Positions 1 to 7,835 of a stretch of DNA of 18,358 nucleotides are shown in pieces (the stretch's first letter is position 1; the number at the start of each line of letters is the position of its first letter). The stretch is from HXMU1420-2 sp040830545. GTDB lineage: Bacteria; Pseudomonadota; Alphaproteobacteria; Rhodobacterales; Rhodobacteraceae. Made by a program: the position numbers and the translations under genes. The notes below the pieces were generated by a model. The model worked only from the letters and a program-made list of their open reading frames with translations, had not been told where the DNA came from and did not search any database. Location of the stretch: positions 1-18,358 of the forward strand of contig JBFOMB010000051.1 of assembly GCA_040830545.1 (NCBI GenBank), in the 5' to 3' direction.

Positions 1-823
1 CCACGTCCAGCACCAACAGGCGCACGTTTTGCAGCGCCGGAGGAACGTCGCCACGCGCGATGCGCAGGGCGAAGCCTTCGACCACCGCTGTCTTACCAAC
101 GCCCGCCTCGCCGGTCAGGATCGGGTTGTTCTGCCGCCGCCGCATCAGAACGTCGACGATTTGACGGATTTCCTCGTCTCGTCCGACAATCGGGTCAATT
201 TCGCCATTTCGCGCTTGTTCGGTGAGGTCGGTGCAGAACTGCTCCAGCGCCTCACCGCCAGCCATTTCCGGGTTCATCGCGCCGGATGCTTCGCCCGGGA
301 CCGCGCCTCCACCGACACTGCTGCCGTCCTGCGCGCCCAGCGTTTCCTCGGGCGAGCCATCCGTGGCGGTCTGGAAGTTGTCGGCCAGATCGTCTGGCCC
401 GATCTTGCCCAGTTCCGGGGACATGGTGGATAGGATGTTGCGCAGCGCGGGCGTCTTCAACATGCCCAGCAGCAAATATCCGGTGCGCACCTTGCTGTCG
501 GAATAGAGCAGCGAACCCCAGACCCAACCGCGTTCCATCGAGTCCATCAGATGTTCGCTGAGGTCGGAAATCGTTGTCGCCCCGCGCGGCAGCATGTCCA
601 GCGCTCGCGTCATTTCCGTCGCAATCGCGCCGGGGTCCAGTTTGTAGTGCTGGATGATACGGTGAATGTCGCTGTCCTGACCGTTCAGGATCTGATGCAT
701 CCAGTGCACGACCTCCACATACGGGTTGCCCCGCATCTTGCAGAAGACTGTCGCACTTTCGACAGCCTGATACCCCAGCTTGTTCAGTTTTCCAAAAAGC
801 GCAACGCGGCTGATTTCCGTCAT
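1..823 (-). CDS. clpV: ClpV/TssH, T6SS sheath-disassembly AAA+ ATPase (N-terminal 274 residues; cut by left edge)
   Basis: ClpV is the AAA+ unfoldase that recycles contracted T6SS sheaths by engaging the TssC N-terminal helix and threading it through its hexamer. The reading frame from the ATG at 823 is open to base 1. It shows a Clp N-domain (about residues 1-155, beginning MTEISRVALFGKLNKLGYQA), a Gly-rich linker (about 155-190), then the first AAA+ domain with the typical LxxxARxGEIDPIVGRDEEI lead-in (about 200-220) and a Walker A motif GEAGVGKT at residues 238-245. Family members are about 850-900 residues, so roughly two thirds lies outside the window. The gene starts 30 bp after the tssG stop, behind a strong purine-rich ribosome site (GGGAAGGA), and is the last visible gene of the T6SS operon. 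Start and identity are well supported. Confidence 0.95.
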   Translation of the reverse strand, partial: MTEISRVALFGKLNKLGYQAVESATVFCKMRGNPYVEVVHWMHQILNGQDSDIHRIIQHYKLDPGAIATEMTRALDMLPRGATTISDLSEHLMDSMERGWVWGSLLYSDSKVRTGYLLLGMLKTPALRNILSTMSPELGKIGPDDLADNFQTATDGSPEETLGAQDGSSVGGGAVPGEASGAMNPEMAGGEALEQFCTDLTEQARNGEIDPIVGRDEEIRQIVDVLMRRRQNNPILTGEAGVGKTAVVEGFALRIARGDVPPALQNVRLLVLDV

Positions 824-853
824 CTTTTTTTCCTTCCCTGTCCCAGCGACGCT

Positions 854-1897
854 TTAGGCCGCATGTGTTTGTGTCCCCAATTGCGGATAGAGGTACAGAT
901 CCTCTGCATCCGGTCGCACGTCATCCGGGTCGGGTCGCGTTCCGATCCAGCTGACATGCCCCAACTTCACCGTTTTACCCAGACTGGCGCGGGGCACGGA
1001 ATCTCCGGCCAGGATGAGGTTGATGTCCCATTCCAGCGTGTCCCCGGCATAAGTCCGTACAATCGCCTGGAACCGGTCCAGCGACTCTTCGCCCGGTAGC
1101 AGGCGTTTGTAGTCATCCAGTTCCAGTGGCCCGACAAAAATCCGGAACTTTGACGCGCGGCTCCACACCCGGTCGCCGACGCTGGTGGATTGGCCCAGCG
1201 CCGCCGGGCGGCCCATCACCCATTGATCGTCCGGTTCCAGTTGCAGCCAGCAGCCGACAAATTGTTGAATACGCACCGGCACACCAAAGAAGGTCGACAG
1301 GATCGCCACCAGACCATCTGCGTTTTTCGGACCCTGTGACAGCAACCCGGCAAAGCTGTTCCGGGTCAGATCCGGCATCGCGTCCCGGTTTTGCAGTTCC
1401 TTGCCGTTGTAGCCAGCCAGCGAGGCAACCTTGCGCGCAAGCGGGTCGTCGCCCCGGTCAAAGTTCGGGGCCGGTTCCGCTGCGGCCCACGCCCGGTAGA
1501 GCAGGCTCATGAACCGGTGCGTGAACATGTTGGCAAATTCGACAAAGGTCGGATCGCGGAAGTTGCGCAAGCGGTCCCGCGCAAATTCCGTCAGATGCAG
1601 CGGCATGGGCCCATGCGGACCGAAGAAGCCGAAGAAGCGGTTGGTCAGGCGCGCGGGCTGCCCATCCTTGCCCTGTGTGAAGTCCGAAAGCGTTGACGGC
1701 GGGAATGCCATTTCGGGGATCTGCGCCAGACGCACCGCATCCTGACGGGACCGGCGGCTTTCTCCCAGACGCGGGTTTTCGGCAAAATGCGCCTCGATAA
1801 TGCGCAGGGCCTGAAAAACATGATGCTCTTCAGGCTTGTCGCTCAGCGCCTCGAAGAGGCTCAGATAATCCGGCCCAGACCCTTTTCCGGTCGCCAT
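854..1897 (-). CDS. tssG: TssG, T6SS baseplate wedge protein
   Basis: TssG (VasB/ImpH family) forms, with two TssF copies and TssE, the baseplate wedge on which the T6SS tail assembles in the cytoplasm under the membrane complex. The 347-residue protein has the family's usual length. It carries the hallmark FFGFFGPHGPMPLHLTE segment near residue 95, followed by the FxxxFxHRFMSLLYRAW helix and a C-terminal half with the SxVGDRVW and FRIFVGPL segments seen in the family. The ATG at 1897 lies inside the end of tssF (37-nt overlap) and is preceded by a GGGGAA ribosome site at good spacing, so translation is probably coupled to tssF. The stop is 30 bp upstream of clpV. Nothing is broken or unusual. 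Confidence 0.95.
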   Translation of the reverse strand: MATGKGSGPDYLSLFEALSDKPEEHHVFQALRIIEAHFAENPRLGESRRSRQDAVRLAQIPEMAFPPSTLSDFTQGKDGQPARLTNRFFGFFGPHGPMPLHLTEFARDRLRNFRDPTFVEFANMFTHRFMSLLYRAWAAAEPAPNFDRGDDPLARKVASLAGYNGKELQNRDAMPDLTRNSFAGLLSQGPKNADGLVAILSTFFGVPVRIQQFVGCWLQLEPDDQWVMGRPAALGQSTSVGDRVWSRASKFRIFVGPLELDDYKRLLPGEESLDRFQAIVRTYAGDTLEWDINLILAGDSVPRASLGKTVKLGHVSWIGTRPDPDDVRPDAEDLYLYPQLGTQTHAA

Positions 1898-3738
1898 CTG
1901 GTAATTTCCCCGCGGTTTTGCGTGGCAAGGACGGTTTCAGTGAAACTGTTCATGGTTGTGTAGCGGCGGAAAAACCGCTCCAGCACAGAGCCCAGCGCAT
2001 AAACGCTGGTCCCTTCAAAAAAGCTCTCGTCAAATTCCAGCTTGATCTCCAGACCGCGCACGGCGGTGGACAGCACCTCGTCCGCCATACGGCGCACGAT
2101 GGGGCGGCTGGTTACGGAATGGATGCCTTCCATCTGTTTTTCGACCACCCGGTCACCAAGTGGTGCGTAAAGGCCCAGCAATTCGCGTAGGGCCGCAGCC
2201 CCATTGCTGCGTTCGGTGTCGGAAATCGACAGGTAATTCAAGCTGAGATGGCTGATCAATCGCCACGCCGTGTCGCCCTGCCCCAGCGATGGATGCGGGC
2301 GGGTCGGAGACACAGCCAGACTGATGGATTTGACCGGTCCGCCTGCGGGCAGTTGGAAGACATCCTTGTTCCCGGTCGCCAGCAGCATCGGCAGGTCCCG
2401 GTTGGAACACAGTGCCTGAACCGCCAGTTGGTCCATTTTGGCCGGGGATGGCGCCTGTGAGCGATCCACCAGCGACACGTAAACCTCGGATCCCAGATAA
2501 GAGGTCCGAACACCGCGCAGCCTTTCCTTTTCGGAGCGTTGGCGCATTCGACGGTGCACGGTGTAGTAGGCTGGGTGGTTTTCGCCCGCTGCTGTGAAAT
2601 CGGTGGCCGAATAGAACGGGCGGAAAGATACGTCATCCTCGCCCGATCCCGAAATTCCGGTGACGTTGGTCAGCCCGTAAATCTCGAAATCCATGTTCGC
2701 GGTGCGGTTGGGGACAATGTGATGTTGTGTGTCCTTCGCAGTAATATGCACCCGGTCGCAACGTTTCGGGAACAGGTTCACGGCAGGGACCGAGTTCAGC
2801 GTAAATGCCTCGGGCGTGACAACGGTTGCCAGTTCAGGCCGCCGTTCACCCAGCAGGATATAGATGTCCACGTCCTGCCCAGCAGATTTGCGAATAGCCG
2901 GTTGCAGCCCGCTGATTTCCGCAAACAGGAACCGTTGCGGCATCGCAAAGTATTCCTGCAACAGGCGGTAACCATCAAAGGTCTGCGGCGGGCACGGAAG
3001 CAGCGCCTCGTCAGGGGTCAGGCCTTGCTGGCGGATATTGGCGTCGGGCAGCGGTACAATCCAGTCGGCACGGCGATCCGTGGAACGGCCGGACAAACCC
3101 CGGCATTGCGCGCAAAGTGATTCCAGCAACAGCCAGCTGTTCCCAACCGCCGGGTTCAGGTAGACTGACATGCTGTCCATCGGCAGTTCGGCCATCGGCT
3201 CACCGTCAGCACGATGCAGCCTGATCCGGATGCCAGCGCGCGCATCCGTGCTGCCTGCGACACCAGCCGCAACCAATTCACCCCGACCGTCGATATATTC
3301 CGCCTCGGTGATTTCCAGCGGCCAGATGGTCAGGTCAGTTGCCGTGCGGAATTCACACGGGGTTTGCTCGCCTTCCATCAATCGGCTGCGCAGGACCGAG
3401 TTGCGTTCCAGCGTGAACCCTTCCTGCACCGCTGAATTGGTCGGGTCGGCCTCCAGCGTGGCGATCATCATAGACGGAGTCGGGGCCAGATAGTGCGGGT
3501 AGACGATTTCCAGCAGGTTGGACGTAAAGGTTGGATACTGGAGCTCCAGTTCCAGCTGCACACGTGCGGCCAGGAAGGCCGATCCCTGCAACAGGCGTTC
3601 GACATAGGGGTCGAACACCTCCACCCCTTCCATGCCCAGACGCGATGCGATCTTGGGGAACGCCTCGGCAAATTCAGCCCCCATGTCCTGCAGGAAGGCC
3701 AGTTCGTTTTCGTAGTGGCGCAACAGGCGGGTATCCAT
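1861..3738 (-). CDS. tssF: TssF, T6SS baseplate wedge protein
   Basis: TssF (VasA/ImpG family) is the largest wedge subunit of the T6SS baseplate; two copies embrace one TssG. The 625-residue product is of normal length. It opens with the diagnostic N-terminus, in which LLRHYENELAFL is followed by EFAEAFPKIASRLGM and then by DPYVERLLQGSAFLAARVQL (about residues 4-60), continuing into LEIVYPHYLAPTPSM. The ATG at 3738 follows the tssE stop by only 3 nt, and its ribosome site lies within the end of tssE, indicating translational coupling. It overlaps tssG at its 3' end. Gene order tssE-tssF-tssG is the standard arrangement in proteobacterial T6SS clusters. Confidence 0.95.
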   Translation of the reverse strand: MDTRLLRHYENELAFLQDMGAEFAEAFPKIASRLGMEGVEVFDPYVERLLQGSAFLAARVQLELELQYPTFTSNLLEIVYPHYLAPTPSMMIATLEADPTNSAVQEGFTLERNSVLRSRLMEGEQTPCEFRTATDLTIWPLEITEAEYIDGRGELVAAGVAGSTDARAGIRIRLHRADGEPMAELPMDSMSVYLNPAVGNSWLLLESLCAQCRGLSGRSTDRRADWIVPLPDANIRQQGLTPDEALLPCPPQTFDGYRLLQEYFAMPQRFLFAEISGLQPAIRKSAGQDVDIYILLGERRPELATVVTPEAFTLNSVPAVNLFPKRCDRVHITAKDTQHHIVPNRTANMDFEIYGLTNVTGISGSGEDDVSFRPFYSATDFTAAGENHPAYYTVHRRMRQRSEKERLRGVRTSYLGSEVYVSLVDRSQAPSPAKMDQLAVQALCSNRDLPMLLATGNKDVFQLPAGGPVKSISLAVSPTRPHPSLGQGDTAWRLISHLSLNYLSISDTERSNGAAALRELLGLYAPLGDRVVEKQMEGIHSVTSRPIVRRMADEVLSTAVRGLEIKLEFDESFFEGTSVYALGSVLERFFRRYTTMNSFTETVLATQNRGEITRWRPEKGLGRII

Positions 3739-3741
3739 GCC

Positions 3742-4239
3742 TTACATCCGCCTTTCCACTGTGACCTCGCCCGTGGCGACGTCGACGCTGCTGCGCAGGT
3801 AAAGTTCCAGCGGCACAGGCTGCGCCCACATGTCCGCCACGATGTCGAGCGCCACGGCGGTCTTCCCCTTCGCCTCTTCCGGGCGAAGGATCACATCGAC
3901 CGACCCTTCGATGATGCGGGGTTCGTGCAGGGAAATCGCCTGCTGGATGGATCGGCGGATCAGTTCCGCCTTTTTCGAGGTCGAAAATTCACCCGACACA
4001 ACCTTCACCCCATAATTCACCACAGATTTGGCAACATGGGGGTACTCCTCCTCGTCAATGATCCCTTCGAGGTTTGTGGTGTTCAGCAGCCAGGCCAGGT
4101 CTCGCTGCACGATGTCCCGCAGGCGCGACAGGTCGATCACCCGGCTTTCCCGGGTTTCCTTCTGATCACCGGGGTTGTCATCTGTCAGCCGGTCCAGCAG
4201 AGACGGCTGCAACCGTTCGGCAAGGGTCTTGTCAGCCAT
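3742..4239 (-). CDS. tssE: TssE, gp25-like T6SS baseplate protein
   Basis: TssE is the T6SS counterpart of phage T4 gp25, the wedge component that nucleates sheath polymerisation in the baseplate. The 165-residue protein begins MADKTLAERLQPSLLDRL, the typical N-terminus, and contains the gp25 core of about residues 30-150 with the IxxxIxxHEPRI-type segment (QQAISLHEPRIIEG). A frame extension to a TTG at 4257 exists, but the ATG at 4239 was chosen because it gives the familiar N-terminus and an 8-nt ATGGCTGA overlap with the tagJ stop, a typical coupling arrangement. The stop is 3 nt from the tssF start. No defect was seen. Confidence 0.93.
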   Translation of the reverse strand: MADKTLAERLQPSLLDRLTDDNPGDQKETRESRVIDLSRLRDIVQRDLAWLLNTTNLEGIIDEEEYPHVAKSVVNYGVKVVSGEFSTSKKAELIRRSIQQAISLHEPRIIEGSVDVILRPEEAKGKTAVALDIVADMWAQPVPLELYLRSSVDVATGEVTVERRM

Positions 4240-5035
4240 CGGTGTCGGTATCGGCAATCGTCAGGTTGCGGATATCCATCAGCGCGAAATCGGCCTGATC
4301 GGTCGCCAGCAGGCGTTGGCCCAGACCGGTATAGGTCTCAGCACCCGCGTCGGCCCATTCGGTTTTGCGGGCCAGCATTGCGGCGTGATCGCCGGTCGCC
4401 GCCGTACCGGGATAGCGGGTTGGGATGAGAGCCGCGACCTCTCCACCGGTGGCAACCGTCAGCGTCGCCGCAGTCCAGACAGCATCGCGCAGGTCGGTTG
4501 GTTCTTCGATGGTCAACTGTTTGATCTGATTGAACGGCAGCCAGAAATAGCGACCGTTTACAATGACTTCCAACACCGGGCCCAGCCGCATGTCCGCGTC
4601 GGCGATCCATGCAAACTCTGTGCCGTCGATCATACCGCTGGTGGCGGGGGCCTCTTCGAACGCGCGTGCGCGAACCTCGGCCGCCTCAGCCACCTGACCG
4701 TTGCCCATCGCCTTTTGCGCCTGGATCAGAAGGGCCAGCCATTCCTGTGGCTCGCCGAAAATCATCGGTTCCTTTTCGCCCGCAAACACCTTGTCGCGGT
4801 AGACCTCGCAAATGATGGCCTCGCGATAGGTCTGCGCCATCATCGTGGCAATCGGGTCCATTTCTGCGCTGACTTTCAATTGCCGGATCGCGCGGTCCCA
4901 GTCCCCGCGAACGCACAGCAGTTGAAACAGGAAAATGCGCAGTTTGGCGTCAGCCGGGTCCTTGCGGACCTTGTCCTGCAACGCGTCCAGTGTCGCGTCC
5001 AGATCGCCGGACTTTAGTAATTCTTCCGGTGTCAT
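4232..5035 (-). CDS. tagJ: TagJ/ImpE, T6SS accessory protein
   Basis: TagJ (ImpE, HsiE family) is an accessory T6SS protein; the Pseudomonas HsiE1 protein binds the sheath protein TssB/HsiB1 and is thought to cooperate with ClpV in sheath handling. The 267-residue product has the family layout. A TPR-like helical N-terminal half carries ADAKLRIFLFQLLCVRGDW at about residue 30, then KVSAEMDP and YREAIICEVYR. The C-terminal half has FEEAPATSG with DGTEFAWIADADMRLGPVLE and GRYFWLPFNQIKQLTIEEP, ending RYPGT and a RKTEW segment. The ATG at 5035 has a GGAG ribosome site 8 nt upstream. It sits between hcp and tssE, downstream of two tandem hairpins, and its stop overlaps tssE. The presence of tagJ fits a T6SS that uses the TagJ-assisted mode of sheath recycling. 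Confidence 0.93.
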   Translation of the reverse strand: MTPEELLKSGDLDATLDALQDKVRKDPADAKLRIFLFQLLCVRGDWDRAIRQLKVSAEMDPIATMMAQTYREAIICEVYRDKVFAGEKEPMIFGEPQEWLALLIQAQKAMGNGQVAEAAEVRARAFEEAPATSGMIDGTEFAWIADADMRLGPVLEVIVNGRYFWLPFNQIKQLTIEEPTDLRDAVWTAATLTVATGGEVAALIPTRYPGTAATGDHAAMLARKTEWADAGAETYTGLGQRLLATDQADFALMDIRNLTIADTDTDG

Positions 5036-5049
5036 ATGGCCAACTCCGT

Positions 5050-5080
5050 AAAATGCGTACAGACCCCAATTGAGGGTCTG
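5050..5080 (-). terminator. second hairpin downstream of hcp, possible terminator or RNA-processing element
   Basis: Read on the minus strand, CAGACCC (5080-5074) pairs perfectly with GGGTCTG (5066-5060) across a 7-nt loop, followed by TACGCATTTT. It lies just after the stronger hairpin at 5081-5113 and about 25 nt before the tagJ start. The stem is shorter and the T tract is only four residues, so as a terminator it would be weak. It may instead add to 3'-end protection of an hcp mRNA. Confidence 0.45.
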
Positions 5081-5113
5081 AAAAATGCGGGGGCCGGGAA
5101 AAACACCCGGCCC
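5081..5113 (-). terminator. hairpin with T tract after hcp (partial terminator/attenuator)
   Basis: On the minus strand GGGCCGGG (5113-5106) pairs over 8 bp with CCCGGCCC (5098-5091) around a 7-nt T-rich loop, followed by CCGCATTTTT. It starts 27 bp beyond the hcp stop. The form is that of an intrinsic terminator with a short offset before the T run. Because tagJ, tssE, tssF, tssG and clpV follow without another clear promoter, I infer partial termination or mRNA-end stabilisation, which would let hcp be made in excess over the downstream genes. Confidence 0.6.
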
Positions 5114-5140
5114 ACCGGGATGTCAAAGACAGAGGTCGGC

Positions 5141-5638
5141 TTAGCCGACTTCGCCGGACAGCAGGTTCCAGACGAAGCTGTTTTCGTCCTTCAGCTTGCC
5201 CGTGTTCACGTCCGAAATCTTGTACTTGATTTCGATGTGACGGTAGGCCAGCGTCCAGCTTTCTTCCGGGATCTGCTCTTCGCCGCCGTTGACCGAGTAG
5301 CTGTCAACGATGGAGTGCTTCAGGATGAAGGTCAGGTACGCTTCCATACCGGCCGACGCGTTGTCACCCGAACGGCAGCATTCGATCGTGATTTCTTCAC
5401 GTGAGGTGCCGTTTGCAACCGCAGTCATCAACTTGGCCGACGCTTTACTGAGTTCAGAAGTCAGCGTCACCTTGTTGAAGTTTGCGTTGGCGTAGCCGCG
5501 CTGCGTGGTGCCCAGGTCGGTCATATCGAGCGTACGCTCCAGACCCCAGTCGATCGTTTTGACAGCAATCCAATCTTTGTGGTTCTTCTCCTGACCTTCG
5601 CCCGGAATATCTTTGATTTTGCAGTAAATATTTTCCAT
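5141..5638 (-). CDS. hcp: Hcp/TssD, T6SS tail-tube protein
   Basis: Hcp stacks as hexameric rings to form the T6SS inner tube and is exported with the spike and effectors. The 165-residue protein is of typical size and has the family pattern: MENIYCKIKDIPGEG at the start, the long central strands, LTFILKHSIVDSYSV (about residues 103-117) and PEESWTLAYRHIEIKY (about 125-140). There is no signal peptide. The ATG at 5638 is preceded by AAAGGG at suitable spacing. A 64-bp gap separates it from tssC, and a pair of hairpins follows its stop, so it may be expressed at a different level from its neighbours. One adjacent Cys-Cys pair occurs near residue 87; its role is unknown. It lacks any C-terminal extension, so it is not an evolved (effector-fused) Hcp. 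Confidence 0.96.
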   Translation of the reverse strand: MENIYCKIKDIPGEGQEKNHKDWIAVKTIDWGLERTLDMTDLGTTQRGYANANFNKVTLTSELSKASAKLMTAVANGTSREEITIECCRSGDNASAGMEAYLTFILKHSIVDSYSVNGGEEQIPEESWTLAYRHIEIKYKISDVNTGKLKDENSFVWNLLSGEVG

Positions 5639-5702
5639 GGTTTTACCCTTTCATTGGTCTCGTCGCGCGAGTGGTTACGGTTCTAAAATAAGGAAGGCCG
5701 CG

Positions 5703-7199
5703 TTATGCGCCCTTCTCGGACGGCAGCTTGGAAACAAGCCGCAGGGACACCGACAGTCCTTCCAACTGGTAATGCGGTCGCAGGAAGAACTTGGACGAGT
5801 AGTAGCCGGGGTTGCCTTCGACTTCTTCGACAACAACTTCGGCATTCGCCAATGGCTTGCGTGCTTTTTCTGCTTCTGAGGAAATGTCGGCATTGAAGTC
5901 GACATACTGGTTAATCCATTCCTGAAGCCACGCTTCCATATCGGTGCGGCTCTTGAACGACCCGATCTTGTCCCGGACCATGCACTTCAAATAGTGCGCG
6001 AACCGGCAGGTCGCAAAGAGATAGGGGAGACGCGCCGCCAGGTTGGCGTTGGCGGTTGCGTCCGGATCATCGTACTCGGCGGGTTTATGCAGCGACTGTG
6101 CGCCAATAAACACGGCCTCGTCCGAATTCTTGCGGTGGATGAGCGGCATCATCCCGTTTTTGGCCAGTTCCGCCTCGCGCCGGTCGCTGATCGCGATCTC
6201 GGTCGGGCATTTCTGGTCGACGCCGCCGTCATCCGTCGGGAAGGTATGGCTGGGCAGGTTCTGCACCGCGCCGCCGCTTTCGACGCCGCGAATACGCGAA
6301 CACCAGCCGTATTCCTTGAAGCTGCGGTTGATGTTGACCGCCATCCCGTAGGCGGCGTTCACCCAACCGTACTTGCTGCTGTCTGCACCCTCGGTGTCCT
6401 CTTCGAACGCGAAGGCTTCGACCGGGTCGGTTTTGGACCCGTATGGCAGACGCCCCAAGAAACGCGGCATGGCGAGGCCAACATATTTGGCATCTTCGCT
6501 TTCGCGCAGGGACCGCCAGGAGGCATATTCCGGCGTCTGGAAGATCTTGGTCAGATCGCGCGGGTTTGCCAGTTCGGACCAGCTGTCCATCTGGAACAGA
6601 GTGGGCTTGCCGCCCGTGATCAGAGGTGCGTGCGCAGCGGCCGCAATCTTGGACATCTCGCCCAGCAGTTCCACATCCGGCGGGCTGTGATCAAAATGAT
6701 AGTCCGCAACCAGCGTACCATAGGGTTCGCCACCGAACTGGCCGAATTCCTCTTCGTAGACTTTCTTGAAGATCGGCGACTGGTCCCAGGCGGTGCCTTT
6801 GAACTTGCGCAGGGTCTTGTGCATGTCCTTTTTGGAGATGTTCATGACCCGGATTTTCAGCATCTCGTCAGTTTCGGTGTTGTTGACGAGGTAATGCAAA
6901 CCACGCCACGCGCTTTCCATCTGCTGGAAATCTTCGTGGTGCAGGATCAGGTTCACCTGCTCGGTCAGCTTTTTGTCCAGCTCGGCCACGATGCTTTCGA
7001 TGGACCGCAGTGCGTCGTTCGAAATCAGCGTGGTGTTGGCCAGCGCCTGTTCAGCCAGCGTTTTGACCGCCTGTTCAACAGCCGTCTTGGCCTGATCGGA
7101 TTTCGGGCGGAACTCTTTCTGCAGCAGCTCTTCGAATTCGGAGGACCCGAATACTGTGGCTTCGCCGCCAGCCTGTTCCTGAAGTTGTTCTTCAGCCAT
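5703..7199 (-). CDS. tssC: TssC/VipB, T6SS sheath large subunit
   Basis: TssC forms, with TssB, the contractile sheath around the Hcp tube. The 498-residue protein is full length. The N-terminal helix region (about residues 15-35, EFEELLQKEFRP) is where ClpV engages the sheath in characterised systems. Downstream are WRGLHYLVNNTETDEMLKI, GEPYGTLVADYHFDH and the C-terminal GYYSSKFFLRPHYQLEGL segment, all strongly conserved in the family. The frame extends to a GTG at 7238, but the ATG at 7199 was chosen: its AAGGAG ribosome site overlaps the tssB stop codon, giving a 10-nt gap to tssB and the expected N-terminus MAEEQLQEQ. It is cotranscribed with tssB, the usual pair. Confidence 0.96.
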   Translation of the reverse strand: MAEEQLQEQAGGEATVFGSSEFEELLQKEFRPKSDQAKTAVEQAVKTLAEQALANTTLISNDALRSIESIVAELDKKLTEQVNLILHHEDFQQMESAWRGLHYLVNNTETDEMLKIRVMNISKKDMHKTLRKFKGTAWDQSPIFKKVYEEEFGQFGGEPYGTLVADYHFDHSPPDVELLGEMSKIAAAAHAPLITGGKPTLFQMDSWSELANPRDLTKIFQTPEYASWRSLRESEDAKYVGLAMPRFLGRLPYGSKTDPVEAFAFEEDTEGADSSKYGWVNAAYGMAVNINRSFKEYGWCSRIRGVESGGAVQNLPSHTFPTDDGGVDQKCPTEIAISDRREAELAKNGMMPLIHRKNSDEAVFIGAQSLHKPAEYDDPDATANANLAARLPYLFATCRFAHYLKCMVRDKIGSFKSRTDMEAWLQEWINQYVDFNADISSEAEKARKPLANAEVVVEEVEGNPGYYSSKFFLRPHYQLEGLSVSLRLVSKLPSEKGA

Positions 7200-7209
7200 C
7201 TCACGCTCC

Positions 7210-7731
7210 TTATGCTTCTGCGTCGCCTTCGCCGTCACCCTGCGGAGCAGGCTGTGCGGCGAGAGTCTTCAGCAGGGCCGGGTCCTGGATGATCTTGGTG
7301 ATCAGATCCTCGGCACCGGTTTTACCGTCCATGTATGTCATCAGGTTCGACAGCTGGGTGCGGGCATCCAGCAGTTCCTTGAGCGGTTCGACCTTTGCCG
7401 CGATGGCGGCGGGCGAAAAGTCGTCCATGCTTTCAAACGTGATGTCCACGGCCAGGTTGCCCTCGCCGGTCAGCGTGTTGGGAACGGTAAAGGCCGCGCG
7501 GGGGGCCATCGACTTCATCCGGTCGTCGAAATTGTCGACGTCGATTTCCAGGAACTTCCGGTCTGCAACAGCGGGCTGCGCCACTTCGGATTTTCCGGCC
7601 AGGTCGCTCATCACACCCATAACGAAAGGCAGCTGCACTTTCTTTTCGGCGCCATACAGTTCGACATCGTATTCGATCTGAACCCTCGGCGCCCTGTTAC
7701 GGGCTATGAATTTCTGTGAGCTGTCCGCCAT
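7210..7731 (-). CDS. tssB: TssB/VipA, T6SS sheath small subunit
   Basis: TssB pairs with TssC to build the contractile sheath. The 173-residue product has the characteristic N-terminus (about residues 8-35, FIARNRAPRVQIEYDVELYGA followed by KKVQLPFVMGVMSDLAG), the RKFLEIDVDNFDDRMK segment near residue 58, and LKELLDARTQLSNLMTYMDGK near 118. The ATG at 7731 has an AGGAGC ribosome site about 9 nt upstream. It is separated from tssA by 104 bp that carry a spaced inverted repeat, so an internal promoter or operator is possible. It runs directly into tssC. Confidence 0.96.
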   Translation of the reverse strand: MADSSQKFIARNRAPRVQIEYDVELYGAEKKVQLPFVMGVMSDLAGKSEVAQPAVADRKFLEIDVDNFDDRMKSMAPRAAFTVPNTLTGEGNLAVDITFESMDDFSPAAIAAKVEPLKELLDARTQLSNLMTYMDGKTGAEDLITKIIQDPALLKTLAAQPAPQGDGEGDAEA

Positions 7732-7745
7732 CTTCGTCTTGCTCC

Positions 7746-7810
7746 TATGTGAAGTCTTGTGATCAGAATGTTACCTTACGGCATCGGGCGTCTGTGGCAA
7801 ATTTCACATA
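7746..7810. repeat. spaced inverted repeat TATGTGAA...TTCACATA in the tssA-tssB gap
   Basis: TATGTGAA (7746-7753) is mirrored exactly by TTCACATA (7803-7810), 49 bp apart, within the 104-bp non-coding gap between tssA and tssB. The arms are too far apart for a compact RNA hairpin but could be two DNA half-sites for one regulator. The same octamer occurs again at 14549-14556 in the caspase/YceI-OmpA divergent promoter. No clear sigma-70 promoter was recognised in the gap. Confidence 0.35.
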
Positions 7811-7835
7811 ACGCAAAAAAACTGCGCCCGGGTAC

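Noticed and set aside
3493..5017. Long plus-strand frames opposite tssF, tssE and tagJ
   Set aside because: Antisense shadows of well-identified T6SS genes without recognisable domains.
5994..7292. A 432-codon plus-strand frame opposite tssC
   Set aside because: It is antisense to a highly conserved gene and has no recognisable domain; codon composition of GC-rich DNA explains it.
7811..7830. Run of seven T residues on the minus strand after tssA as an intrinsic terminator
   Set aside because: Only a 4-bp stem (CGCA/TGCG) flanks the run and the T tract would be in its loop; no stable hairpin precedes it.
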